Shown here in pieces: positions 1 through 13,797 of a DNA stretch of 64,000 nt. The stretch spans positions 14,168,768-14,232,767 of the forward strand of contig CM069449.1 of assembly GCA_035610835.1 (NCBI GenBank). Reading direction: 5' to 3'. This DNA is from Ophiura sarsii. Lineage: Eukaryota > Echinodermata > Ophiuroidea > Amphilepidida > Ophiuridae. The translations under genes and the position numbers were made by a program. How positions within the stretch are numbered: the first letter of the stretch is position 1; every line of letters begins with the position of its first letter. The notes beneath the pieces were generated by a model. It made no database searches. It saw only the letters and a list, made by a program, of their open reading frames with translations, and was not told where the DNA came from.

Positions 1-564
1 CTAATGCGATTTTTTTGTTGTTGAAATTTTAAATGTGCACACTCATAAAAATGTGTAATACCCAAAACTAATAGATATAACTGAACAAAGTATGTCAATA
101 TCTCACAATTTGTACCGCAAAAAGGAACTCTTGGTGTGATAAACTTTTACCGGACATGCTATCCCATAGTGCATTGGTTGTGTATACCCTTGATTATTCC
201 ATATAGTTTTTAACAAAATCTGCAAATTTCGGATATTTTGAGAAAAAATGGTTTTATCCTAAAATGGCAAAAGCTGATCGACCCAACCTGAGAGGTTGCG
301 TCCACCTGTAGAACAGTTGTTTGGGTTTTTGTGTGGCCTTTCTATCAAGCCATCAAGGCCATTGCCGTGCCCTTATGAGATTATGCCTTGGTGCCCTAGA
401 CTTTTGTGAACTTTCAAGGTATTCCTGTGCCCTTATTAGAGCCACATCATAAAATTTGTTTAGTGGCCTTGAAATTGGAATGCCCTCAAAAACTAGAATT
501 TGATCCCTGCTATATATATTTTGTCAAGCAGCTAAGATATCTCCTGTTTGATTCACATTTACAG
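1..564. other. Intronic sequence at left edge, no gene seen
   Basis: AT-rich non-coding DNA that ends in a splice acceptor (ttacag at 559-564) for the first visible exon of the dynein-like gene. I see no exon, tRNA or repeat that I recognise here. The exon before this one must lie outside the window. Confidence 0.6.
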
Positions 565-884
565 AGCGTCCAGTAGATGCCAACGGTCAGACCTCAACCC
601 AGAGTAGCCCGGACCTCGGCAACCTGACCGACTTCCACCAGCTGATCCTGCTGCGCATTGCACGACCGGACAGGCTCCCCACAGCCATGTCACGATACGT
701 CAACCGACACCTCACGTCTGTCAAGCCGATCATAAGCTCTATCGGTAGCATTATCGGTAGCGCTGAGCGGTTGCTAGGGGTGATGGTGTTGCTGCCCCCA
801 ACGCCAGCATGCGGCAATAAGCAGCTGATGAGTAACTTCAGTATGAAGCAGAAACCGACACAAGTACTGCAGGCTATGGCACAG
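565..884 (+). CDS. Dynein-like gene, visible exon 1
   Basis: Acceptor ttacag at 559-564 and donor cag|gtaatt after 884 (phase 0). It encodes the segment with FHQLILLRIARPDRLPTAM, the family's 'RPDR' block between AAA5 and AAA6. The first two bases complete a codon begun upstream, unless the alternative acceptor two bases later is used. Confidence 0.75.
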
Positions 885-3800
885 GTAATTTCTTTCTATT
901 AGAAAATTGCAATTTAGTAAAAAATTGAGTTGTATATTTTTTTAAATGAAACACTAAATGAAAGATTAACAGCAATGTCCTTACTCAATCAACATAATTT
1001 CTGCAAAATATTATTTGAGATTTTTGTGAGGGTACATGGATTTTAAGGGAGAGGTTAAGAGCTTCAAAAAGGGGTTGCATAATTGTTTATGCTGATACTT
1101 CTGCCTGAAGTATTTTGATAAGATACAGATAAAAATGTGTAGTGTTTTTGTTTGTTTTTGAGCTGACCATATATCAAGGATGAAACAATTTTTTGTTTTA
1201 CTTCATTAATCCATAATGTGTAGCTTTCATATCACTTAGTGTGTTTTATATCATGAATTTAACTCAGCTTTGTTTTGTTTTATTTGTGTTTTTTGCAGCA
1301 AAAGAGCGTCTCGTTTGAAGCAGTCAGCATGGGTGAGGGCATCGAGTCTCGTCTCACCATGGCGATAGATGCAGCGGTAGATAACGACGGCTGGCTGGCC
1401 ATAGAAAACCTGCATCTGGCATCGGAGAGTATGCTTTCCGCCCTCAGGCATCAGCTGGTCCGTGTCGGGAATACCGGAGGTGAGTTGAATCATGATTGTC
1501 AACTTATGTTTGAAAATTGAATAAATACACAGCCATTTTCTTAAGCACATCATTTTACTGCTGTACAGGTACTGTATGTCCAGTACCCTGGTTTAGTACC
1601 AGTGAAATACCACCATAAGAATATGGCTGTGTTTTCAATGGGTTGGCATTTACGGACTGAAAATTGCACAGACTGTGATAACTAATGTATGTTATATTTG
1701 TACATTAATATTTTCTCTTCATAATTTGTCAAAATCTATTTATTTATTTATTCATGTTATTGAATTTATATTTATGCGCAACTTTATCAGAAACATTACG
1801 TACAAATATGTTGATATTTTATGGAGAGGAAGCATGTTCACTTTAATTGTTTATTATGCAAATGCCAATTGTTTTTAAATTATTTTAAATGTTAACCCTT
1901 TATATTTGCTTTTTATTTGCATCTTTTTTAGAATTTGTATTATTTGTTTAGAAATGGTATGCCTGCTTACCCCTGGTAAGAGAATAACCACTTTTACCGT
2001 TGCAGTTTTAAATTTAACCCAAACATTCAAAAACTTGATGATTTAAAACCTGTTTAATTCACCAAAATGTCTACCCCAACCTTACAGGACCACTCGGCAT
2101 GACTCCGATCGGCAAAAGCAACCAATCACGTTTCTGCGTCTGGCTGACGACAGAGCCAAGCCAAAAGCTCCCCGACACTTTGCTGCAATCTATGCGTATT
2201 GTGGCGTGGGATAACATCGCCGATCATCTTTTGCGCACCGATGATAAGCCATCTAGCGGCAATCAACTTGTGACGAGTCATTCACTGTTGGATAATGTCC
2301 TTAAGTCTGGTGAGTTTTTAGTATAAAATATTTTTTTACTTTTAGATGATTGATATATAATAGCATTATCATATTTCCCTTCCTTTCAGTAATTTTCAAT
2401 ATGCATATAAGTCACCAACCCAGCAGTCCATGTTATGGCTGGACTTAATGGCCACCTGCTCAAAATTGATGTTGGTGTGAAATATAACCCCCTCAAAATC
2501 TACTTAAATTTGTATTCTTGGGAAAAAAACATGCACATTATATTCCCTGACTCCTACCAACATGAAAATCTTAATTAACTTAATTTTGCCACATATGGAC
2601 TAAACAACATATTGCTTTCCCGTCTTCAATTGCACTCCATAAAAGGAATTGCAACACAACGTGACCAGTGAGATGCAACTTTGCACCTCTGTGTCTGGCT
2701 GAGGTTATAATAAGTTTTCCATATCCAAATAGGTTTTCTGTTTTATACAAGGTATCGAAACATGTTAGTCTCTATTTTAATGTGGTGCTCTTCTTGCCTT
2801 TAAAATGCTATTTCCTTCAAAAAATCATACATATTCTTAATGCAATTGTGTGTTTGATTACAGCCATTGCATCTGCACTCAATTCTATATCAAAACAAAC
2901 CTGGAACAAGGTACAAGAGCAGAATATGGCAACCAGGGACATCGTGTTTGGCGCCTGCGTTATTCATGGTCTACTGGTCGCTAGGCAAATGTTTGGTTGC
3001 CGAGGTCTCACCCAGTCCTACGCCTTCAGCGAGGTACAGCCTAATCATGCAGTGCAGGTCATTCTGAGGTCAAAGGGCGAAGGTCAGGAGGAGAAGCTGA
3101 GTTTGGAGGATATCTCACGAGTTTTGATTGAGGTAAGGTGTTGCCAAGCTTCAATATGTTGTAGCCCAATTGTACTGCCTTCAATCAAAGAAAATATGCT
3201 GCATCCACTGGCCGATTGTAGAAGGGGGTATGATACTGTAAAAGCCAATATTTTCACGTAAAGATATTTTTGCGCATTTTGATATCATAGACATTTCGCA
3301 AATTGTTTTTGTGGGGCGACCTTCTGGATGCATTGCATGAATGTTGAAAACAATATTTTCGTGTGTTATAATTTTCATGGAAAAATATTTTGCGCGAAAA
3401 GCGTGAAATTAAAACCACCGTGAAAATTTCAGCTTTTACAGTACCCTTTCTACCATCGGGTAGTGCAGCAAATACATGAACTTAAGGGAAGTGTCAACCC
3501 TATTATTTTGATGATCCACTTTTGCTTCTAAGTTTGAGAATATTGAATAAAAGTATATAAAAGTATACATTTATAGAAAGGAAATTTGATAAGGAATCCG
3601 ATGGTGATATCAATGTGATACCAAATAAACTAAATTTTGAGAAATGAACCAAAAAAATGGTAATTTGTTCTAATATACATTTTTGTAAATAAGACAATTT
3701 TGTCCAGGAGGCAATTTATTCTTTTTCCAAAATAAGGCTTAGTTTTGGAAATATTGCTAAAAACATCGGAAAAGTGTAAAAGTCTTGTTTTCTTGCATAC

Positions 3801-6800
3801 ATTTCGCTAGAAATGGATGCATATCTCGAGTTTAAAATCCATAATCGAAAAAATAAAAAATTAACTCCTAGCGCTGAAAGTCCTCTACACAATGGTAGTA
3901 AAAGCTTACCTGATAGTTTGATATTTTTTTAGTTAAGCTGTCTGAAAAATCGTAAAATTCCTTCAAATTTGACTTCTAGAAAACAGCGATTTAGTAAAAA
4001 TATTGACATTTTCCACCATTTAAAGCTAAATGTTCTCGGAATACATGGGCGTGTGACCCGAAAGGCGAATATACTATTATGAAAAATTAAAATAAACTAT
4101 CGGATTCAATTTATATTGTCACAATGTGAAGAAATTGGAAGAAAACGAAAATTTAAATGATCGTAAGATGGGCCTTTGTGTACATTTTTAGACATTGTTT
4201 TGCGCTCTTTTGTTTTTCGCATCTACGTCGCGGATATTAAGCGGCGCGTCTAGTATTACGCACGGGAAGATTCAGCGCGCGGCGCAATGATCGAACAGCT
4301 GTCGCAGCATTTGAAAAGCGCGGAACTCCGCTTAATTTCCCGCCAAATAACCATGCGCCTTTTCCTGACTCAAACTTACCAAAACAACGATTTTAAATCA
4401 CCCAAAAGAATGGGAAATAATCGCTTCCTATTAGTAACTTATGATGGTAATGATAGAATACATATATAAAAGTATAAAATAATAGAGAAATATGAAATTC
4501 AATTTTTGAAACAAGTGCCGGGTTGAACTGCCCTTAACTGGGTCTCAACCTCCCTTAACACTTTCCATGCGGCTATTAGTTTTACCCTATACAAAACAGA
4601 TTTGTCAGAAACCTTTCCCAACTTTCAAGGATTATTGAACTAATACTAAGCATGTTAGTACTTATTTCAATGCATTTATCATGGTGATTCCAAATATGGT
4701 AATGTAATTCAATAATTGTGTAAGTTTTGAAACAATTTGTGAAATTTTGGAATGTCGTCTGCAGAGCCTGCTGCGTGGAAAGTGTTGAAATGATCACTTT
4801 TCTTTAAAATGGCGGATGTTATAAAACACTGCCGGGTAAAATGTATGAGAATTTCCTGTGTAATTTAACTACAACATGCAATACAATGTGTTTAGAAACG
4901 TGTAGAAAGAAAATGTTTGTAATTTTTTGAAAGTGCAGTGTATACTGGTGTTCTTCAAGAACTCGTCGTCGTCGTTGTCGTTGAGCAAATTTGTAGATCA
5001 GATGATATGAGTTGATACCATGTTGCTTTATTTATCATGAAATACAACATTTGGTCATGGTCATGCTCTAAGTCTTGTGAAATATTTTTTTATGCCTTGG
5101 TTAATATACCCATATGTAAGAGTTCAGAATGCCTTATATAAAGAGGTAAAAGAAAAGAAAAGCACACAATCTGAACAAATATCCAGTTTTTGTGTTTCAG
5201 TTTTTTAAAGATCTTCAATTTATAAATGCATCCATATTATTATTATTCCTCACCTACAGATTGTCTACGGTAACATCATCACCAACGACTGGGATCGTGT
5301 CTACCTGTCCTCAATCGTCAGCTACATCCTGACCTCCACAACGCGGCAAGCGGGCAAGATTCGTCTTGGCGACACCACGCTGGTGACGCCACCGGCCAAC
5401 GTGGATCCTACCGAGTACGCCAACTGGCTGGAGGAGAAATGGGACGATAGCAACAGCGCCGTCAATGTGTTGTCGTTGGACAGAGAGGTGGAGAAGTTCA
5501 CCAATAAAGCGAGGTATGCACCAGATGGCGATGGACATGATTGGTTCAAATCTACATTCTGTATTGTTTTAAATTACTGATATCCATGGAATAATATACA
5601 AATATTTACTGTTCATGAGGGAAATGGTGCAAAATAGGTCCCCTCAGTAACTGGTGACCCTGGGCCTACCATTTCCCGAATATTGTGCAGTAAATATTTG
5701 TTTAATATAACATATAAAAATATTTCTGTCATTTGAAATACTAGATAAACAAAAGGCCTACTCAATGTATCAATCAAGTTTTCATGGTCAATTAGCGCCA
5801 TCGCGCGAGTAGGGAAAAAAGTTCCCATAAAAAGGTGCTATTTCCCCCACAGCTCGATCCTCATCACAGGGAAATAGTAATTTGTTATGGGAACTTTTTT
5901 CCCTCCAGTGAATTAGTGGGGAAATAGTCCAAATATTTCATGTTACATGATGTAATATCCACCACTTAAATGACAGAAATATTTTCTTGTGTATATAATT
6001 CAAAATATCACATGTCAACTTTAAACAAAAGGTTTTAAAGACTTGGTGTGGGTTCATCAGGATTGTTCATGAGAATATTTGGACGAATGGTTTCCTTCTT
6101 ACAAATCCATGGTGGAATGTACTATAAAATTATACATACATTTATGATTAATGTTTCATGCTCAACTGAGCAAAACATCAGACTACCGACAAAAATATGG
6201 GATAATCGACTCTAATGTTAGTATTTTTGTAATGGTTAGTATTGGTTGTTAACCAATGGGTTGGTCAGACCAATAGAACTGGGCTTATTTCTTTCCTCTT
6301 TGCCAAAAGCAATATTTTACTGCTTCTAGAGCATGTGTGGTCTAGTGGATAGGACGCAGGTCTCACAATGCAAAGGTTGTGAGTTCAAGCCCTGCTAGGT
6401 CCAACATGTTTGTATCCTTGGGCAAGGTACTTAGTCTCAATTGCCTCGTTGACCCAAGCGAGATTGGGGAGCTGTTTAAAAGGGTGATATTACAATCTAA
6501 GTGCTGATATTGATGTGCGCCTAGCCGGCAGCCTACGATAGATGAAAGCGAAATGAATTGTGACGATTTTCTAACGACAGTGTAATGATATATATATATA
6601 GGCTACAGCTCCATGAGCGTCGCTTGCGGCGGATACCGGCGCTATATAAATATCCACTATTATTATTATATTATTATTAAATTCTGTGAAACCATTCTTT
6701 GACAGTGGCCATGATTTCCTGCACTCCCTGGATAATCTCTACGAGCTCCAGCACTCTGGACCGCTCAGCACCATCGTGGAACAGAAGGACGTCCTCAATC

Positions 6801-9800
6801 TCACTAAGGTCCAGACCGCCATGGACACTGTGCTGGAACAGCTGCCCTCTATGTTGGATCTGGGAGAGCTACCGTTGCACATCGTCAACGAGACGGAGAA
6901 GTACACATTCCCGTATCATGCGCCCTCTCTGTTGAGTCTGCTAAGCGTGGCGGGTAATGAGATGCCGCAGAGTATTGGCTTTGTGCTCTTACAGGTCAGT
7001 GACAAGAAAATTGAGCATTTTTAATTAAGAACTTTTAAGACTAGTTGAAGGCCGCTTGCTTGAAATGTAATATAAGGTGATTGTGAGGCAATTGTGGCAA
7101 TCACGAACATGTCGAAGATAGGTTTGTTTAAGTTGCATTTTCAAAGATAGGGGTCATATAAAATTGTCCAATTCTGTTAAAATATTTGTCTTTGTTTTTG
7201 TTTTGGTATAGGATTGAAAATAATTTACTTTGGATTTGAGTTTAACAATCTATCTAAAGCTTGATGAAAGTTGAATTTCAAAACACCCTAATTACATTTC
7301 TAGCGCTAAGCAATAATTCCGGCAGATTTTGGTATTGAAATAAATCATAGGCTCAAAATAATCATAAATTTTACAATTGTACCTATTCTTCAGGAATGCC
7401 ACTGGCTAAACTCCGTACTATGTCACATCCGTCAATCCCTTCATGAGCTGGAGGAGACCCTACTGGGAGGTGAGAACGCCATCGCACCTCTACTACAGGA
7501 CACAGTGAAAGCCTTGCAGCAAGATGCCGTGCCATCGTCATGGCTTCATCCACACCAGCAGCCAACAGGACATACGCTGATGTCTTGGATACAAGGTAAG
7601 CTGTATACTTGTCTTGAGTAATGGAACAAGGGACAGCGCATGGAATTGTTTCATCAGACGAAAAAAATGTAAATAGATGAATCCAATAGACTCAGGAACA
7701 AAAGACACAAAGGATCAGAAAGCTGATATCTCAAAAATCTAGAATGTAAAGAATAAAAGCAAGATATACCAACTAGAGAACATTATTTTCGTTAGAAAAA
7801 TTCCATGTAGAGAACTTACTACTTTTCCATACTGGTTTCGACAACCAATCTGTTGTCTTCATCAGTGGATTATGTTTAATCCAGAGCCAGTGTTAAAATT
7901 GTGATACGGAACACACAGTGAAAGAAAACCATGTCATAAAATTGGACAATTCCCAGATTATTGCGCCAGAGATGAAACTGAAAACACCAGATGTATATAT
8001 TTAAAAGGAGAGGCCGCACTAACCGATAAAAACACCTTATGAATGACATGGAATCAATTTTTGACTCTCTTTTGCAGGAGTCATCAAATGTCACGATCAG
8101 ATGCAGAGATGGATGAAAGAAGGCAAAGTGCCCAGCTCATCTCAAGACCCTAACAGGCCCCCGCCCCCACGGGGCCATCTGTTGTCTGTATGGATGGGTG
8201 GTTTGGCTAACCCAAAGGCGATCATTACTGCGTTGAAACAAGAGAAAGCAGCATTGGATGACTGTCTACTATCACGGGTAACGTCTTAAAAACTGATATT
8301 TTGTCCTGGAGGGGACAGTTCCAAAATGTTTCAAAAATGTCAAACAAATTGTTGAATTTATTTACCATATTTGGAATCACCATGAGAAATGCATTATAAC
8401 AAGTATAAACATGCATGCCTAGTACTGGTTCAGTAATCTTTGAGATAGATCTTGAAAGTAGGGAAAGGTTTCTGAAAAATCTGTTTTGTATTTGGTAAAA
8501 CCAATAGCCGTGTGGATAGTTTTAAGAGCTGATATTTTGTCAAAATCCTAACACAACATTGTTAAACAATTTTAGCTATTCATCGCACCATAATTCCAAC
8601 TTTCAAGGAAAGGTCCGAAACTGCCCATTGTTTTACTTAAAAGTGACATAAGTACATTAAATATGTTTCTCTCTGTTTTCTTAATTTCCAGGTTAATATC
8701 ATGTGTGATGTATCCACATCGATGACCAGCGATACATTCGATATAGTCCATGAGGGCGGTATGTATCTGCGAGACGTGTGGTTGGAAGGCGCGGCATGGG
8801 ACATGGAAAGTAGCTGTATAGATTCAGCTGGGTAAGTAAACTCTTATCTCTGGACATGAATTTTAAAAAAAGGTTAACAATTGCATGTTAAAGGTAAAAA
8901 ATGTAGAAACTAAAAATGTGTATGAAAAAAAAAAAAAAATACTGCTCCTAGGGAAGTGTCTTTAGGTTGGTGCAATTTCTGCATTTTTTTCAATCAAAAA
9001 TAGATTTTGTTACGTTGTCCGAAAACATTTGAGCAAAAAAAGGGGCAAAATCAGCATTTTTAGTGATACCAGATACCATTTGATACCAGATATGGATTCT
9101 CTGACTCATTTCCTTTCCAAAAATGTATACTTTTATATACATCACATGAAAAGTACAATAGTTACAGCGCTTGATAAATTTCCAGTATCGAGCGATACTG
9201 GCAAATTTCATGTGCCAGGTTCGTGCAATACAGGTATGCCAGTATCTAGGACCTAAAGTACACTTTTTCCCAAAAGTAGTGGAAGTACATCAGCCCATTT
9301 CTTAATATTTGACTCCATTTGTTTCTCTTGTGCAGTTGTTCTTTAACCGCAATGCCCAGCATCTACATCCGACCTGTCAGGCACAATGAAACGACCTCCA
9401 ACCAACAATCCCAACAAGACGAGGGCGCTTCACGGGACGAGGAAACCGCCGATGATCAGCAGACACCCAAGAGAACCGAGCTTCTAGAGGTTCCCGTGTT
9501 TATGAATCGCTCACGACAGATCTGTGTGTTCAATTTGAAGTTGAAATGTCCGGAACCGGCTGAAAAATGGGCCATGATGGGCGTAGCTCTTATTCTTGAT
9601 CCTGGTAAGATATGTGGGAAGATTGATCATAAGATTTAAATTTTTCAAATGTGAAGTTAAATTTGAAGTTGACATATCTAAACCAGTTGATAAATGACTC
9701 ACAGTTTATGCAGATTTAATACTTGACCCCATGAAGTGTTGTGACAATGGGCCGTATAAATAAAAACTAGCAATTGCTTATCAAGTAAAAGGTCCAGCAT

Positions 9801-12800
9801 TAGCAAAAGGTTGATAAGTAAAAGATCAGGCTCGAGCGATTGCTTAAATCTCTATAAATAACCTTTTACTTGACTAAACACCTTTTACTTGATCGGATAA
9901 GTAAATGGTCGGAGTAAATCTCAATAGCGGGGTATGGCAAATGTATGGAGTATAACAATAGCGGGGTATTCAAATGAAAGAGGACTTTTTATTAGATCAA
10001 AAACAAGTAATTTAAATGCACATGCACGTTGCAGTTTCCACTTCGATTTAATCTAAAGAAAGAAAACACACACTTAAAATAATTAAATAAATTGTGTTGC
10101 TATGTAGATGGTATAGGCCTACTAATTTCTCAACACGAATAGGACTAGTGCAGACAATTATCAAGGATGTCGCAGATATAATTATGTTGATGGTGGCAGT
10201 GGCAATGATGATAAAGGTAATAGGAATAAACTAACACTCTCAATGATTTGCTAGTTTCCATTAGTTAAATATTACCCTATCCTCATCGATAAGAGCCAGC
10301 TACCAGGTACCATTGACAAGAAGTCAAATGCACTTAAAAAGCAAGACAAACCATTGCTGCCAATACATGGAAATTAATGGATGAAAAGCAAATTGCAAAG
10401 AAGGTTGCCAATATGAAGTCAGAGGTAAAAAAGATGCCTGATGCTGTAGGCTGAGTTATTCCATCACCTTCGCAACCGATGTCTGATAAACCAGGATGAG
10501 CTAAGTACCGTAGAGTCGTTTCCATAAGTTCAACCAGTGGCGTAGCTCAGGGGGGGGGGACCCATTTGTGCCCCCCCCCCTGTAAAAAAAATTAAAAGTG
10601 GTGAAAAAAAGGAAATAGGAAAAAAATGTTTAAAGACCGAGGTGGCGTGCGGGGAACTGGTTATGTTGGGGTATATTCAACCCAAATAGTCAAATATATA
10701 GAAGGCAAAATTGTACATATAATACATGTAGGCCTACTGTGCGATTTTTTTTTTTGATCATGCGAAATGTTTTGACCTCTACCCCCCCCCCCCCCCCTTT
10801 ACGTGAAAATCACGAGTTGGTGACTGCAAACAAAATTGGGGCAACCTTTTACGAAAATTTCAGAAATCTTGCCCCCCCCCCCCCCCCCCCCCCGAAAAAA
10901 ATCCTAGCTACGCCACTGAGTTCAACTGGCGACAAACATTCTGGCAGGAAAGTCTCTGCAAGCCACTCCACATTTTCCTTATTAAATCGAAAGAGTCGAT
11001 CGTAAGTGGCAGGAATCAGGATTGACCAATTCACGATTCATTCTCGTCTGATACACCTTAGCATGTGTTCTTGCATTCATGAATAGCACCATATGACAAC
11101 ACGTACACCATGTATGCAACACTGTTGTTTAAGTAATAGCGCAAGCTCCTCATGCAGTATCTTGTAAAACTACAAGTAAATGCTACAGGACACTAGTAAA
11201 GGGTCGTCTTTATTTATATGTTAATAAGTAAAAGGTAATCCCGGGACCATTTACTTACAAATTCAAGCAATTGCTTTTACTTACTAGTCCGACCATTTAC
11301 TAGTAAGTAATTGCTTACTTTTATTTATAAAGATTTAAGTAAAAGGCTAGTAAAAGCAATTGCTAGTTTTTATTTATACGGCCCATTGACTTGAATTCAT
11401 GACTTGGACTTAAGTCATCATTATTGTGAGTTGACTTGATTAGATTCATTGAGACCAATGACTTGACTTGTGACTTGGGCTCAATCTTTTCAAAACACTT
11501 GACTTAACTCAAGTCACTTATCCAAAAGATTTGCATTGACTTGATTTTGGGGCTAAATTGAGTTGAGACTAGTTTGGGCGAATTTATTTGTGAAGTTGAG
11601 ACTAGTGAATATATGGGTATATCCTTGGTTTAAGACAGCATGAAACTAGCACCAAATCCTCTATTGAGGGATTAAAGGATTATACAGCTTTAATCTGTAA
11701 TAGGTCTGAACACTAGTCTAACTTATAAATATCTTGCACCAAGGATACACCGATATATGCCTTTGCTACGTCAGAAAAGTGAAGTGACTTGAACATGATG
11801 GGGTGGGTAATATGAGTAAGTCCTGATGTGCCACTGATTACCAAGATTTCCACGATTTGTTCTCACTTCATCAAAATTATACTGTTACTAACTTTTTCCT
11901 GTCCACTTTATCTCTTACACATCACCTAAACACCCGCCCCTCCCTACACACAGTGTCGCAATTCTCCATACCGGTGCCAGAACCAATGAAAGTTGAGGAA
12001 AAGATTGCCAGCAAATTCTTCAAGAGCACTGTAATGTCAGTACAGGTTCAGAGCACGTTGCTGAAACTCAAAAACAACCTGTTCGGGGGTAAATTGATGA
12101 TTATCGATGTCCTGCCCGCTGGTGTAGATGCACCATTAATTGTTTTTATTTCCTGTTGTGCTCAGCTGATGTCTTGTTTCCCTGGGGGCAACTCTACACT
12201 TCCATGTGGCTATTAGATTTACCATATTCAAAACAGATTTTGTGTATGGTAAATCCTTTTCCAAATTTTAAAGTCTGATCATAAGAATTACTGAACCAAT
12301 ATGTGATGCGATCTGAGAAAACCTGTCGGATTTCGCAAAATGTGAACTAGGGATTATGGGTAACATAGAAAAAATAAAATAATAAAAAAATGTAAAAAAC
12401 TTTTTTTTTTTTTTAGATTTTTTTAAAGAAAATTAGTTTCCAGTACTTTGTGTCATCATCTTTCATGATATTTCACCTTGACAAACTTACTTAAGTCACT
12501 TTTATTATTAACCTTATAATGTTATTATATTGAATTTTGTATCTTTTTTGGCCTGTTTTCATGATTTCTTGTTTTGTAGCTTTTGGTGACATCACAATCA
12601 TGATTCACTCATAACTTTTTTTGTAGTGATCTTAGAAAAATGATCGAAACAGTTCTGTAATCAGCACAGTTTTAGCTTTCTTATGATACAAATATCTCCA
12701 ATATGAAAAATGCCACCATGTGGCGGGTTTTCACAGATCGCATCACATATTAGGCATGTTTGTACTATTTTAATGAATTTCTTATGGTGATTCCAAGTAT

Positions 12801-13750
12801 GGAGATGAGATTCAATAATTTTAACATTTTTGAAACATTTTGTGAAATTTTGAAATGTTGTATGCAGACGCCTGCCACATGGAAAGTGTTTAAAAGTTCT
12901 TATATACTGCACCACACATAACCACTTGATGCACAGCAGATGGTAGCATGCGCAGAAATCCCATGCCGCAAAACTCGCAGGCAATGTGGTGTGATCGGGA
13001 AATATGATTCAAAAGTTGCCCATATTGATTTTGAGATATAAACAAGCCAAGGGTAGAATTGTGTTAATTTTTTTTTATTGTTTTGATACCCTTCAATTGC
13101 TAATATCTTTGGAACGCTATCACAGATCTAATCGTTTTAAACGCGGTTTTCTTCAAAATATAGCATTGCAAATACCCAATAAAATCATGTAGACAACTAA
13201 AATAGTAGTATTTTCAACTTGAGACTCATCTTGCTTGATCACATATTATATGGGAATAAAAAGTTACATTGGTGAGCCAAGTGTTTGTGGTCTTGGGGCT
13301 GACTCATTCCCCCGGGTGACCCAAGTTCAAACACTGGGACCAACGGGTAGCCTTCAATCTCCCTTATATTTGACCCCATGCATACATTCATTGATCGGCT
13401 ACCTCCCCCACCGCTCATCGTACAAGAAGGTCAGGGTTAAGTCTAAACCAGGTGAATTCAATGTTGGTGTTTGTGCTACCATACCTAAGGCCAGTGAGCT
13501 GTATTACCCCTACATATATTGGACGCCGCCCCTTATGGGTTAAAGTGTAAACCCAAGTGAAATGCTATGTTGATATTTGTGCTTGCCTTGATGTAGTAAA
13601 TATATATTTTTCCATCTTACTTAATTAATTACCCAGTTTCTAACTTTTATTTTTACTATAGTCTTTTGCTTTTGCTTCCTTCCTAGTTATTTAGTTTACA
13701 CATATTTGATTTTTGATGGATAATTTATTTTCTGTCTTAGATCTTAGATA

Positions 13751-13797
<47 letters not shown>

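Noticed and set aside
10739..11034. Short Pro-rich and Gly-rich frames
   Set aside because: They are translations of poly-C/poly-G tracts inside a hAT-like MITE.
11390..11560. GACTTG-rich stretch as a regulatory array
   Set aside because: Irregular simple repeat (GACTTGACTT variants) with no consistent spacing.
13755..13795. Poly-C tract as a functional element
   Set aside because: Homopolymers are frequent in this genome and their length is error-prone; no flanking motif suggests function.
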